DNA of 64,000 nt from Garcia nutans (GCA_947685225.1 CANTUV010000072.1:4526001-4590000), one strand, 5' to 3'; positions 20,915 to 31,212 are shown, counted from the stretch's first letter. A program made the numbers and translations. Notes: generated by a model from the sequence alone, not told the origin.

Positions 20915-23281
20915 TTAGAAGTGTTGTTCCATTGTATCCGATTTCACCATCATATCATCAATATATACTTCAACTTCTTTGTGCATCATGTCATGAAATA
21001 GTGTGGTGGCCATCCTTTGGTAGGTTGCTCCAGCATTCTTTAAGTCGAACGGCATTACCCTATAACAAAATATACCCCACGTAGTAATAACAACAGTTTT
21101 GGCTTTATCCTCTTGGGCCATTAACACTTGGTTGTATCTAAAAAATCCATATATAAACGAGTGTAGCACGCTAGATGCTGCACTATCAATGAGAACATCT
21201 ATATGAGGTAAAGGAAAATCGTCTTTAGGGGAAGCCTTGTTTAAATCTCTATAATCCACACATACCCTTATTCTTCCATCTTTCTTTGGCACAGGTACTA
21301 TATTGGCTAGCCAATCTGGATATTCTATCACTTCAAGGAACTTCACTTGTATTTGTTTAGTGACCTCTTCTTTAACCAATTCGGCCCACTCAGGTCTCAA
21401 TCGCCTAAGCTTTTGTTTGGCAGGCTTCATGTGAGTGTAAGTAGGTATAAGATGTTCGGCTATGTTTCGATCTATTCCAGGCATATCTTCATAAGACCAA
21501 GCAAATAATTCTTCATATTTTTTGAATATTTTTTCAAATCTCTCTCTCTCATAAGGAGTAAGGTCGGATGTTATGCTAATGTTTTTAGGATTTTCGATTG
21601 TTCCCAAATTTAATGATTGTGTGTTAACAAAATTAATATTAAAGATGCACATGTAACTGCTATTTGAATGTATGCAACCATCAGGAGAAACATCACACAA
21701 GTAAGTAAAATAAGACTTTATTGCATTAATTTTGGAAAAGAAAATGTCATCATCCTCATTCAAAGTAGACAAATTAAAATCAAAATCAAAATCATTGTTC
21801 TCAAAATCATAAGACAGGATGTCTTCAAACTTTTCTTCAACTAGGGCAGCAATCTCCTCCGGAGTCTTCTCAACTTTTAGGATAGCTTCTTTCTTTTCTT
21901 CTAGATTGGATTCTTTGTTGGCTGGCAGGGTGAGCTCTTTCTTCACTTGCTCTACTAGCTCGGCAACATTTGCAAAAATTTCAAAACCTGGGATCAACTT
22001 TCCCATGAACATGATTGGCTCGGGCTTTCCTTGGAGTGGTCCCATATCTGTAGCTTTGACAAAGATCTCTTCAAGTGGTGGGAAGTTCATCTTCTCATTC
22101 TTCTTTGGATGGGCATTGTTGGCTTCATCATATCCCAACCCCTTCTTGGAAGTTTGAGTTCTAAAATCTGGCAGCTTTGTCAGGCTGGCCTTACCATTTC
22201 CAAGACCAGCTCCGGGAAAGTAGTTCATGCTCTTCATCATATTCAAGACTTTGGAGTCCACTACTTCATTATCAAAAATTGCAGCTACATGAAAACCATT
22301 GAGAGGCCTCTCAATCATTAGAGCGTTAACAATCTCATTATCTTCATCCTCGATGACCACTATCTCATCTCCGTTAGGGAACTTGATCTTTTGATGAAGG
22401 GTGGAAGGAATTCCACCAAGAGGATGAAACCATGGGCATCCCAAGAGTAAGGCAAAGGCAACAGGTATGTCTAAAACAACAAATTCAACAATAGATTCAA
22501 TTGGACCAACCTTGACAGCAACTTTCAAAGTTCCTTCGGCATGTCTCTTAGTGTTGTCATAAGCCCGAATGGTTACCTCGGTTGGGTTTAGATCCCTTGT
22601 TGACATGGCTAGCTTTGGTAATATTTTAAGTGGACAAACATTTATAGGGGATCCATCATCGACCATTACACATGGAGTCCTTTTCCCTTTGATTTCTATT
22701 TTGATAAAGAGAGGGCGGATGTGATCTCTCCCCTCCTCCGGTAAATCCGCATCTGAGAAAGAAACCGCTCCCATATTAACTTCGCTCTTCTCTTGAAAAT
22801 CTTCACTTTTCTTTACTCCTCCAATTTTTATGAAGTTCATTAGCTCATCCGGTATTGTGGAGGTAGAAATTGGCATGCTAGCTAAGACCTTGGCCATAGT
22901 TTCTCGGTGCTGTTTAGAAGTAGCCAATAGGTCCCAAATGCTAACACTTGCTTGGGTTCTTTTCAATTGCTTAAGCATAGAATCATCTTCCTCTTCTTTA
23001 TTTCCTACTTCAACTTCCTTTCCCTTATTAATTTCTACCTCCTTAGGCAGTGGCCTTGCATAAGGCTTACCGGATCTAGTGTTCATTACTTCATCTTCTT
23101 CGGGCTCGAACCTAGTCCACTCCTCTTTCTTGGATACAAGATCATCCTCACTATCGCTTGAATCCCAAAACCCATTAACAACACAAATTGCTACTTCTTT
23201 ACCCACCATAGCTTGTTTAATCTTGCCAAATACCTCTTCTTCTTTGGTTGCTTCTTCACCCACATCTTGAAAAGAAGACAT
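20915..23281 (-). CDS. Protease, G-patch and reverse transcriptase of Tat T1
   Basis: This is the longest open frame in the window at 788 codons. Residues 190-320 form an aspartic protease with VMVDDGSPINV at 206-216. Residues 349-386 resemble a G-patch (MKSMNYFPGAGLGNGKASL, then KKGLGYDEA). An acidic linker follows, then RT from about 625: VPVPKKDGRIRVCVDYRDLNKA, TTWGIFCYRVMPFDLKNAGA and the active site YIDDMMVKS at 773-781. The motif-A Asp is lost: SFIYGFFRYNQ has Tyr where T2 keeps Asp (FVDEF), so the enzyme should be inactive although the frame is open. Translation would start in gag; the ATG at 23281 follows an in-frame TGA in place of Gly. Confidence 0.85.
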   Translation of the reverse strand: MSSFQDVGEEATKEEEVFGKIKQAMVGKEVAICVVNGFWDSSDSEDDLVSKKEEWTRFEPEEDEVMNTRSGKPYARPLPKEVEINKGKEVEVGNKEEEDDSMLKQLKRTQASVSIWDLLATSKQHRETMAKVLASMPISTSTIPDELMNFIKIGGVKKSEDFQEKSEVNMGAVSFSDADLPEEGRDHIRPLFIKIEIKGKRTPCVMVDDGSPINVCPLKILPKLAMSTRDLNPTEVTIRAYDNTKRHAEGTLKVAVKVGPIESIVEFVVLDIPVAFALLLGCPWFHPLGGIPSTLHQKIKFPNGDEIVVIEDEDNEIVNALMIERPLNGFHVAAIFDNEVVDSKVLNMMKSMNYFPGAGLGNGKASLTKLPDFRTQTSKKGLGYDEANNAHPKKNEKMNFPPLEEIFVKATDMGPLQGKPEPIMFMGKLIPGFEIFANVAELVEQVKKELTLPANKESNLEEKKEAILKVEKTPEEIAALVEEKFEDILSYDFENNDFDFDFNLSTLNEDDDIFFSKINAIKSYFTYLCDVSPDGCIHSNSSYMCIFNINFVNTQSLNLGTIENPKNISITSDLTPYERERFEKIFKKYEELFAWSYEDMPGIDRNIAEHLIPTYTHMKPAKQKLRRLRPEWAELVKEEVTKQIQVKFLEVIEYPDWLANIVPVPKKDGRIRVCVDYRDLNKASPKDDFPLPHIDVLIDSAASSVLHSFIYGFFRYNQVLMAQEDKAKTVVITTWGIFCYRVMPFDLKNAGATYQRMATTLFHDMMHKEVEVYIDDMMVKSDTMEQHF

Positions 23282-24622
23282 GACAAAATCTTCATGTAAA
23301 CCTCATCCAATTATGAAGGTTGCCGGTGGTCGTACTCTATTAAACTTCGGTAATGGGTTGCCTTTGGTGTTTGGCTTATTGGGCTCAGGTAGCTTCCCAC
23401 TATCAATTAGATTTTGGATCTCATGTCTCAACCTCACACATCTATCCATGTCATGCCATTGCATTTGATGAAACTGACAAAATGCTTTAGTGTCAAAATT
23501 AGGTGGGAAAGGGTTAGGCAAAGGACGAGGATTTAAGGGTTGTAGCAATCCCTTTCTTTGAAGCTTATTGAGAACCCAAGACATCGGTTTTCCCAATTTT
23601 GAGAACTGCCTCCTTGTTCCTTGGTTAGCAGCATTGACACCGACTGCCTTTTGCATGCTTTGGCTACCAGATTGATAGTTTCCTTTCTCATTCCTTCTTG
23701 TTGAAAAATAGTTCTTCTCTCTTTCCCATTGTTCAATTTACAGACCAGCTTGGAGAAGATCTTTGAAATCATGGATGAGTGTATGAGACATCCTCTCACG
23801 AAGACTAGGCAACACCCCTCTCACAATCATCCTTATTTGATCGGATTCATCGGGCGTCTTCTTGAGCAAAGCGGCCTTGTTTCTCCATCTTTTCACATAA
23901 TCCATAAAATTCTCATTCAGCCTTTGTCTAATGGACTCCACTTCCATTAAGGTAACTTTCATCTCGACATTATATCCATATTGCTGGATGAAGGCCTTGC
24001 ATAGCAAATCCCAACTCTTTTGTCTTTCATCATCTAAGGTATTGAACCAATTTTGGACAACATGGTCCAATGAGAGCATGAAGTACCTTAGAGTTTGAGC
24101 CTTAGTAGCTCGGGCAGACTGCATAGCAATGATATACTGCTTCACATGGAGATGAGGATTTTTGGTTCCATCAAACTTCGCAAAAGGTGGTATTTTGAAC
24201 TTGTACGAAACTTTTTCATCTAGCTCAAACAGTTTGTCAACTTCGGACATTTCTTCGATTTTCAATTTCTTCTCAAATTTCTTTTCTAAATTAGCAATCA
24301 TCTTTTCAATATCAGAAGCTTCGATTTTCTCCATAGCTGATCTTTCAACAATCTTTGGTTCTTTTTTCTTGTCTCGAGGATCTTGGTAGTATTGAGCCCA
24401 ATCATCATCATCATTTATCACCTTTGCATCATCAAAAACCACTTCACCAACTTTAGTCTTCCCTTTGTCCTTTGGTTTCTTAGTACTAGTAGATGCTTCG
24501 GCATGATTTTCTAAAATTGTAGTTAATTGGTTCTTCATGGTCTCAGCTAGGGCCTCTTTTTTCTCTTCCATTTTGGCATTGAGGGCTTCATCCACCATTC
24601 TTTGAATTTGTTTGGGCTCCAT
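23282..24622 (-). pseudogene. gag of Tat T1
   Basis: The capsid part is an open frame from ATG 24622 (MEPKQIQRMVDEALNAK) to a TAA at 23738. It has a lysine-rich N-terminal half, then the retrotransposon gag domain (PPFAKFDGTKNPHLHVKQYI, VVQNWFNTLDDERQKSWDLL, FIQQYGYN, RLNENFMDYVKRWR). The same frame continues past the stop through a basic linker to a zinc-knuckle-like motif with Cys-His-His-Cys spacing (CQFHQMQWHDMDRC), and ends at a TGA about 23303. T2 carries sense codons at both stop positions, so gag-pol was one frame in the parent. Confidence 0.85.
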
Positions 24623-25779
24623 TACTTTTAGTGAGCAAGTGATTGAGTCGTTGCTAGGTTCTTCGCTTCCAGCGTAGGTTGGATTGTCGTAAGCCTTTGA
24701 ACTGTCGTAATCTAGGGCTGTGAGTTAGAAAAGATCAATGATATGATATGCAAATGTATGCATGTATGCACAAAAAATCAACAAAAAAATATAATTAGGA
24801 TGTTCCTTCCAACCTTATAACATCCACACACGAATGGCGAGTCTCTTTTCCTAGGTGCATGGTTAACAAAATACCAATATGGGGTACCTTGTTTTCGAAT
24901 ATTTCCCTCAGACGTTTCAACCAATAGTTATATTTTCAAAAATGGAAATCAGTTCATGATAATTCCCATTAATTAGGTTTTAATCCATTCAACCAACCAA
25001 AGTAGCTTTTATGCTATATTGGATTAAAACTAAATTAAGAGGTTTATTATAAATAGATTTCTCACTTGAAAAAGTAACTAATGATTCATGCCAAAAACAA
25101 GCCCATGATTAATTATTCTTAGTATAAACTAGGCTCACAATTGATTTTTAGTATTTCGTAATTGACTTAAATAATTTGCAAGCTCTTTGTAAGAAAAAAG
25201 TAAAAATAATTTTATTTTTAAGCCCATTGTAAAAGATTATAGAACAAATGGATTTTGGGCTTAGTATTTTTGGTCATGAGAAAAAGAGTTTTTGATTTGT
25301 TTTTAGAAACGTTTTATATCCAAAGACCATCTTGAAAAGTTTTGAAAATAGCTTTTGTCTTTTGGACTTTAAAGAAAAAATTTATTTTGAGCTTATAATG
25401 TACTTAGGTCATATTAGAAAAAGAACAAATCAAATAAGCCATGATTTAAATCAAGATAAATTAACCATAGTCAAACAACATGCATTTGGGGTAAAACCTA
25501 AGAAAAGTAACTAGGCCAATTACATAAGCTTTAGTCTTTGGGTTAAAAGGCTTAGGTTCCCATAGCAAGTATATACCAAATGGTATGAGGCTATGAGTGG
25601 TTATGCCATGCTCGATCTCCATACCTTGAGTGAAAGTACGGTATCCCTTACATAACACAACACGGGTAACACGGGCATTCTAACTCACGTACACAATGCA
25701 ATCTAATATGATGCAATGGATAATATCATTATAAGAAAGAATAGAATAATATAAGGACCAATGGAATCAACTTCTCTTA
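24623..25779 (-). other. Untranslated leader of Tat T1
   Basis: About 1.16 kb lies between the primer site and gag with no credible coding sequence. It aligns with T2's leader (50976-51068 plus 53388-54460), including the GGCTGTGAG site into which the T2 solo LTR inserted and a conserved stretch near 25590-25670. ATG-rich short frames make an internal intron or ribosome shunting conceivable, but I see no convincing splice pair. Confidence 0.6.
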
Positions 25780-25797
25780 TCCCCAGTGGAGTCACCA
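25780..25797 (-). promoter_or_regulatory. Primer-binding site of Tat T1
   Basis: Minus strand TGGTGACTCCACTGGGGA, one base inside the LTR end. T2 has TGGCGACTCCACTG at 54461-54474. This is not the initiator-Met type. Tat/Ogre relatives are reported to use tRNA-Arg, and the GACTCC core fits that, but I could not compare it with a tRNA sequence. Confidence 0.7.
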
Positions 25798-25798
25798 T

Positions 25799-28034
25799 TG
25801 TGAGCGGGGATTTTTGCCCCTACTCCCGGTGGAATGGTTCTTGCGACTTCGGCACTGTTTAGGCTCGGGGCCTTAGAGAACACGGACCTAAGTCAGGAGA
25901 AAATGGAGTCGCCACCCGGACGGGCCGGGAAAAAGAAAGGGGTGGATGACTCGATTCCTAAGGAATCCCCAACCCCCTAATGGGTTTGAAAAGTTGGGTA
26001 CGTGTGGAGAAGGTGAGAAATGGCCCAGCACCCCCACAACACCCCGTTCATTGGAATCGGCTTCCTTTATAGGTCTTAATATTATAAATTCTTAAATATA
26101 ACAATATTATCCATATTACACACAACAATTGAAATAAAACATCGTTATATTAAAATCAAAGCAATGTCCAAGCAAAACAAATAAATGGACACCCATCCAA
26201 GGATGGAAACATGTCCTTACATCATCCATGTCTAAACTAATAGGACATCCACCAAAAGGTAGAAATATGTCCTTTACATTTGTCCAAAATATAAAAGCAA
26301 TTTAAATTACATGATATTTAACTAATGAGGTACCCACAAAGTGGAAACATACCTCTTATGCTTTTGGAAATCAAAATAAATCGATAAAAGTAAATAACCA
26401 TTCGTTATAAATAAATCATTCATCAAAGATATTAAACATCAATCAAGATATATAATAAAAATTCATCCATGATAAATTAAATCAAAGCATATAATGAACT
26501 ACATAATTAAATCTAAAAATAAAGCAAGTAAAGATACAAATTAGGGTTTACTGTTTCTACTAAAATTTCTTTAATTAAATTTAGGGTTTTGGGATTTTAT
26601 TATTATTACTATCATTTGTTTAGGCTACTGTAAGTTTTAAGAGAATTAAAATGGATTAGGGTTTCATGAATCAAATTAGGGTTTAGGGGTAACATTATGA
26701 AATTAGGATTTTAGAATAATTAAAACATTAGGTTTATAATTCTAGGTTATTGGATTGTTGTTTTGGGTTTACTGTATTGAGTTTGAATGTTTAGGTTTAT
26801 AAGGTTTTAAGGATTTAAGGATTAGGGTTTAGGAAAACTAGGGTTTACGTATTAGTTTTGAGGGAATTAGGACTTTAGTGTTTCAAAAAATATATTTAGT
26901 TTTTGGAGTTGAAGAAAATAGTTTAGAGTTTTATAAAGCTTTTTGTGATTTTTAGAAACTGTAAGGTAAGTTTAGAGTTTGGATATTTAACAAAATATTT
27001 GAAAATTTTGGAAAAGAATTAGAAGAAAACAGTTTAGGGTTTTTAAGAGCTTTTGGAAATAGGAAAAATGATTTAAGGTTTTTAGAAATAAAAGAGTATT
27101 TTTTTAGGGTTTTTGGAAATAGAAGGAACAATTTAGGGTTTTAAGGTTTTGAAGAAATAGGTTAGGGGTCTTAAGTTTTAGAAGAAACAGAAAAGTAATT
27201 TTGAGGGTTTTTGAAAATAGAAGAAACGATTTAAGGTTCTAAGGTTTAGAAGAAATAAATTAGGGTTCTAAGGTTTTTGGAATAAAAAGAAACAATTTAT
27301 TAATTTTCAGTGATTGAAGCTACTGTAAGAAAATAAAACAAAAAGAGATTAGAGATTCAAACCTTCTTTCAATTGTTCCACCAAAAATTGCTTCTTGGAT
27401 GAACAAGGACAAAGGCAAAGTTGCTGACTTTGATAAATTGTTGATGGCTTTGCTTGTTCCTCTCAAATCTGAAGTCCCAAGTTCAAAGTTCTAGTCCTAA
27501 GTTTTTCTTTTTCTCCTCCAAATGTCTTTCCCTCTTTTCTATGTTTTTTAGTGTTATTTGTCGAAAATTTAGAAGATTAATTCCAATTGTTTAAGGAAAC
27601 TATAATTAATTAGGAAAAGAAAACTGAAACAAAATAGAATTTGGTTTCGGAAAAAATTGTGTTGGAAACATTTCGCTTTCGAAATTTGTGATAGGCTATG
27701 AGGAATTGAGAGAGCTGGGCATGCTGGGGGGCTGCCAGGTCATTTCGCCGAAGCAATTTCCTGGGAAATGGCATTGGCCATTTCGCCTGCAGGAAACTCA
27801 TGCAGGCGAAATAGCTAACACCAGCGGGCGAAATGGCCAAAGGCCATTTCGTTTTTGGTGACTAATTTTTTGTCACCGATTTTTATTTTTATTTTTATTT
27901 ATTATTTTTATTTTATTAAAACTTATAAAAAATAAATACTAAAATAAATATTATTTAATTAAAATAACACAAAAATTATTTTAGACTATATAAAATATAT
28001 TGGACCGAACTAAGTAAAAAATTAAGGGTCTCCA
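25799..28034 (-). mobile_element. 5' LTR of Tat T1
   Basis: The LTR is 2.24 kb, TGTGAGCGGGG to GGGTCTCCA on the plus strand (the outer dinucleotide is mutated; T2 has TACA). The conserved terminal block is at 25799-26080, an AGGGTTT-rich middle at 26540-27300, and a GC-rich hairpin module at 27690-27851. The 76-residue minus-strand frame over the module is accidental. Confidence 0.85.
27690..27851. repeat. GC-rich palindromic module inside Tat LTR
   Basis: This contains two perfect hairpins. 27780-27791 pairs with 27801-27812 (ATTTCGCCTGCA, 12 bp, 9-nt loop). 27829-27838 pairs with 27842-27851 (CGAAATGGCC, 10 bp, AAA loop). GAAATGGC with GCCATTTC lies just upstream. Other LTRs have the module in the same place with different sequence but again palindromic: 934-974, and 56156-56212 with GCAGGTTTT pairing AAAACCTGC. 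Confidence 0.8.
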
Positions 28035-28046
28035 AATGATATGCCT

Positions 28047-28277
28047 TGTAACACCCCAGGCTGTTCACACCCCCCCCCCCACCAACCTGCCAGCTGGGCC
28101 TCAGGCCACTGCCAATCCCAGTCAGGCCCACTGAGCATGCTACAGTACTAGACTACCCTCACGGGCCCTTCAGCAGGATTTGTTTATTTGGCTCCCAAAG
28201 GAGTCGCCTCCCCAGATCGAACACCTGACCTCTCCCTTAAGAGAGCCAGCGAGCGCAATCCAGTACCAATTCTTCCA
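28047..28277 (-). repeat. SINE-like short repeat, copy 3
   Basis: This is a single copy of the repeat at 7534-7763, from TGTAACACCCC to ACCAATTCTTCCA on the plus strand, with a poly-C run at 28070-28080. It sits between the T1 LTR and the truncated Sirevirus RT, 12 bp from the LTR. It is the only copy not joined to another, so it best defines the ends. No flanking duplication is visible. Confidence 0.5.
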
Positions 28278-28651
28278 GTGGAGCCAAAGGCTATAATCAA
28301 GAAGAAGGTATTGACTATGATGAAACATTTGCCCCTGTAGCTAGATTAGAAGCTATTAGAATATTACTTGCTTTTGCATGTCACATGAACTTTAAACTCC
28401 TTCAAATGGATGTTAAAAGTGCATTTCTAAATGGACTCATAAGCGAAGAAGTTTATGTAGAACAACCTCCTGGTTTTGAAAACTACAAATTTCCTAATCA
28501 TGTTTTCAAACTTACCAAAGCTTTATATGGATTGAAATAAGCACCAAGAGCTTGGTATGATAGACTTAGTGCATATTTGATTGAAAATGGTATTTCAAAA
28601 GGAAAAGTTGATACAACTCTCTTTGTTAAAAAGGACAAACATAACATTTTA
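28278..28651 (+). pseudogene. Sirevirus reverse transcriptase, upstream part
   Basis: The translation reads YNQEEGIDYDETFAPVARLE, then LLQMDVKSAFLNG, EVYVEQPPGFE and ALYGLK, which are hallmark Ty1/copia RT motifs. One in-frame TAA replaces the Gln usually found in LYGLKQAPRAWY. The 5' end is cut at the SINE-like repeat, so gag, protease and integrase are missing. The 3' end is the left copy of the TTTTA duplication (28647-28651), and the protein resumes at 38453. Confidence 0.85.
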
Positions 28652-31043
28652 TGTAATATCCCAATGTATGCCCTAGAAGTTTTGAATATAATTGTTGTTT
28701 GATTGGAATTAAATGTATATATGTTTTTGCAAAGGAAATGAGTGTGTTAAGAGAATGTATATGTTGTGTATTTTTAAGGGTGTTTTGGTAATTGTATTGT
28801 TAAAATCACTTGGTGGAGATTTAAGGAGAAGTTGACTTTGTTTCTTCATCATTTTCTCTTCTTCTTCATTGTAGTGGCCGGCTCTTCCAAAGACAAAAGA
28901 ACACAAGAGAGCAAAAGAGGTGTTTGAAGTTCTAAGCTCAAATTGAAGGAAGAATCAAAGGATTAAATTGGAGATTTGTGAAATTCATCAATTTTGGTAA
29001 GTTCTTTCTCTTGATTTCCTTTGTTCTTTTGAAGTTGTGTTTGGGGTTGATGTATTGTTATGGATGATATGATTAGGTTTGTTTGTGATATGTTTATAAG
29101 TGTGGAAATTGAGGATAAGTTAAGTGGATGTTGATATTGGAAGTGTTAGAATTGAGATTGTTTTAGAGTTTGAAGTGATTAATTGTATTGTATTATTGTT
29201 GGATTAGATTTTGAAGGAAGGTGAATTGCCCTAGTTTGGGAAGTGAAGAATGTTGGAAAAGGGAAGTGTTTAGAGTTGTGAGAATTGGTATTGAGGTAAG
29301 TACAAAATACTTAAATTCATATGATTTTGAAATTTGACACATTTAGTAGGAAATGTGTTAATTAATCAAATGTTTTGTTGATGTGTTTTAATAAGGTGAA
29401 TATTGTGATAAACATGTAGAATTTGTGTTTAGAACATTGATTACATTCATTTGAACCATGCTATATTGTGTATGATGAGTTTGAGTGCAGCCAAAGGAGA
29501 ATTGAACATGTTAGGGTTTCAAAAGCATGGAGAGACACGGCCAATTCATGAGAGACACGGCCAAGTCAAGGAAATTTAGCCGTGTGGGATTGATTTTGGA
29601 AGAGACACGGCCGTGTCCCTTGCCCGTGTTGGCTACTATCAAATTGTGGTTGAGAGACATGGCCACAAGCTTGGCCGTGTCCCTCAAGTGTGCTGGCCGT
29701 GTCCCTCAAATGTGTTAGTTAATGTTTCTATCCTTTGTTATTTTTGCATTGTTTTGATTCTTCAAAGGTATTTTTGTACCTAAACCTAAACATAAACACT
29801 TTAAACACATTTAAAACAATTATGATCCAAAAAAATGTATGTGAAAGATATGATTATGTATTTCAAAGATGAAATTGCATAATGTAAATTGAGATAATTG
29901 AGGCATGTATGCCTATGTGATGATGTTTAATGGATTTGGTTATGTGTACTTGATTAATGAAGTGTTATATTGTGAAATGAAATGGGAAGCCATTGAGATT
30001 GGCTATGATGATTCAATTGAAAGAAATAAGGCATGTTTGCCTAGATGATGATGAGAATTGAGAATGGAAATGATAATTAAATAATAAATGAATTGTGTGG
30101 CTAATGTGTTATTCCATTTTTAGATTTTGTTGTTGTGGCATGCCTAATAATAGTAACAATCTCTTGAAGTTAGGTTGGATTGAATCCTTGAAGCCTAATT
30201 GAGATGTTACATCCCTTGAAGCTAGGTTGGATTGGTTCTTGAAGCCAAGTTGGGTTGATACTTAGCATGCTTTGTTCCCCTTGAAGCTTGGTTGAATTTA
30301 ATCCTTGAAGCCTAGTTGGGTTTATGATATTGATACATGTGATAACAAAACCAAAGCATTAACTTTGAAAATTGAATGACACTTGTCTTTGTTTAATGTG
30401 AGTCATGATTGGGAAAATGATTGACTAATAAGATATATGGAAGGATGTTGAAATGTAATATGTTTATATGATTATGATTTGTGAAATGCAAAGGTGTGAT
30501 GTTAGCTTTTCATCTATGTTGTTGTCTTTATTAAGAACATGTATGGCATTGCATTGCATTAAAGCATATTGATAGAATGCTTTGTATTACTAAGCCGTTG
30601 GCTTAGCGCGATAGTGTTGATCGCGCAGGTGATCGAGTTGAACCCGAGAGCTCTTCGAGACCGAGTGAGAGTAGACATTAAAGAATCTATTTTGGGACTT
30701 AAAGATCAGAGAAGAGCTGCCAATCATGTATAACTTCTTTATATTTTGTAAAGTATTGTTTATAATGTATCTATATGTATATTTGTAGATTTGTAAATAT
30801 GGATTTAAATGTTTTCATATATGTAAATATTTTATAAATTCCGCTGCGTATTAAGTAAATGTATATATTTATTTTGTTTTATATTATAGGTTAACTACTT
30901 ACTTTCTATAATGTATAATGAGAAAGGCTATGATATCTTTTAAAATGATTTGTTAAAGAAAACCGTAGCATCCCTATGTTCAGTGCATGTATATTACATT
31001 GTGGTGTTTGTAGTGTGCATGCGCTGGATGTGGGGGTGTTACA
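28652..31043 (+). mobile_element. 5' LTR of the chromovirus
   Basis: The LTR is 2392 bp, TGTAATATCC to GGGTGTTACA. Compared with the 3' LTR it lacks about 120 bp near 28771 (including a TATATATATAAC stretch that could be the TATA region) and about 25 bp near 30380. Landmarks: TTTTGGTAAGTT at 28992-29003, an inverted-repeat block with ACACGGCC motifs (29527-29706), a degenerate CTTGAAGC repeat (30163-30323), and paired hairpins at 30590-30626. Confidence 0.93.
30590..30626 (+). ncRNA. Paired hairpins conserved in chromovirus LTRs
   Basis: CTAAGCC-GTT-GGCTTAG (7-bp stem, 30590-30606) is followed at once by GCGCGAT-AGTGTTG-ATCGCGC (7-bp stem, 30606-30626). The block recurs at 37994-38030, 52925-52961 and, in the divergent LTR at 3585-6690, at 4214-4250 with a different loop (TGTAATTC) and intact GCGCGAT/ATCGCGC pairing. 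In the LTR at 56881 only the first hairpin persists (58925-58942). It lies about 420 nt before the primer site, so it should be in the genomic RNA leader. A role in packaging or dimerisation is a guess. Confidence 0.6.
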
Positions 31044-31050
31044 ATTGTTT

Positions 31051-31063
31051 TGGTATCAGAGCC
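31051..31063 (+). promoter_or_regulatory. Primer-binding site (initiator tRNA-Met)
   Basis: TGGTATCAGAGCC, the standard plant initiator-Met primer site, 7 nt after the 5' LTR. Minus-strand DNA synthesis starts here. Confidence 0.95.
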
Positions 31064-31212
31064 TAGGTTTGAGATTCTCAACATAGGTAAAGTGTAAGAA
31101 AAAGAGTATTTTGACTTAAAAAGTCAGTTTTTGAATAATATCCATATTTGGGATTGGCAGTCTCTGATCTTTAATGAGAGGCATTCTGCTGTGTTTGCAG
31201 ACATAGGTTGTG

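Larger units (their letters stand above)
16937..28034 (-). mobile_element. Tat element T1 (3' end truncated)
   Basis: This is a minus-strand Ty3/gypsy element: 5' LTR 25799-28034, primer site, leader, gag, protease-RT, RNase H, archaeal-type RNase H, integrase, then plus-strand (antisense) gene 2 and the last exon of gene 1. The remainder of gene 1 and the 3' LTR are lost at 16936/16937, where copy 0's LTR abuts. The double RNase H and antisense extra genes place it in the Tat lineage. It lacks the protease-RT intron typical of Ogre, since one open frame spans both. Confidence 0.8.

Noticed and set aside
20915..23281. T1 as an Ogre element with the protease-RT intron
   Set aside because: A single open frame spans protease to RT, and no extra ORF lies between the 5' LTR and gag, so only the broader Tat assignment is kept.
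28047..28277. A true tRNA gene, based on the box-like motifs
   Set aside because: No cloverleaf can be drawn: no acceptor stem or anticodon arm. The motifs fit at most a tRNA-derived repeat.
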